From assembly GCA_035063885.1 (NCBI GenBank), contig JAPSFM010000053.1:1-32783 (forward strand): a stretch of 32,783 nucleotides of DNA. The letters run 5' to 3'. Each line of letters starts with the position of its first letter. The first letter of the stretch is position 1. Shown here one piece after another: positions 32,755-32,783 of the stretch. Position numbers and translations under genes: made by a program. The DNA is from CAADGY01 sp900696665. GTDB lineage: Bacteria > Acidobacteriota > Terriglobia > Bryobacterales > Bryobacteraceae. The notes under the pieces are model-generated. The model did no database searches. It saw only the letters and a program-made list of their open reading frames with translations, and was not told the origin of the DNA.

Positions 32755-32783
32755 GGGCTTAAGGGGGGCTTAAGGGACGGATG

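Noticed and set aside
1..32783. CRISPR arrays, transposases or phage modules
   Set aside because: No regularly spaced direct repeats, transposase motifs or integrase were seen on either strand.

Overview
The window looks like chromosomal DNA from an Acidobacteriota bacterium, most like the Solibacter/Bryobacteraceae group. This is an inference from gene content: two DUF1080 (3-keto-disaccharide hydrolase-type) secreted proteins, a DUF362 protein, two TonB-dependent receptors, a fused E1 alpha-beta ketoacid dehydrogenase and an ECF sigma/anti-sigma/Spy-like trio. No 16S gene is present to confirm it. The cell is Gram-negative-like (outer-membrane receptors, periplasmic proteins). I see no phage, IS element, CRISPR array, tRNA or complete rRNA.

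Layout. 1-67: start of a leftward gene with a strong SD abutting an 11-bp perfect inverted repeat. 245-1144: secreted parvulin. 1147-3104: methyltransferase and a phosphofructokinase with the PPi-type active-site signature. 3195-4478: MFS carrier divergent from it. 4692-5912: stand-alone transpeptidase-domain protein with a very basic linker, behind a clear sigma-70 promoter. 5916-11601: tightly packed leftward cluster (MFS carrier, PBP4-type DD-carboxypeptidase, DUF58 protein, TonB receptor, the last two overlapping by about 155 bp). 11882-12901: alpha/beta hydrolase, preceded by a hairpin and T-rich tract. 12937-13186: a previously unannotated-looking transcription unit with promoter, structured RNA and terminator. 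13256-13501: rpmE. 13530-14897: ECF sigma / anti-sigma / Spy-like operon. 15015-15212: small conserved-looking ORF. 15400-17718: PcrA/UvrD helicase. 17725-19203: a secreted hypothetical protein and DUF1080 protein 1. 19184-23723: leftward operon of TonB receptor, YfiR-like protein and hybrid histidine kinase. 23844-25877: fused E1. 25891-29671: leftward HEAT protein, DUF1080 protein 2, methyltransferase and OFA-family carrier. 29792-31033: EAL-HDOD protein. 31055-31939: pdxS. 32125-32754: DUF362 fragment at the window edge.

How it works together. Much of the window is housekeeping (PcrA, L31, PdxS, PFK, E1, cell-wall enzymes). Envelope and nutrient functions are added: two TonB receptors, three MFS carriers and two DUF1080 proteins. 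The receptor-YfiR-kinase operon looks like one signalling device in which a YfiR-type periplasmic regulator is paired with a histidine kinase rather than a diguanylate cyclase.

The most interesting item is the 12937-13186 unit. It has a TTGACA-17-TAGGAT promoter. About ten bases after the predicted start lies an 18-nt stretch that can pair continuously (two G-U wobbles) with the usual 3' end of bacterial 16S rRNA. A 19-codon ORF, a nested stem-loop domain and a strong intrinsic terminator follow, and rpmE with its own promoter comes next. It is either an mRNA with a hyper-extended Shine-Dalgarno or a small RNA aimed at the 30S subunit.
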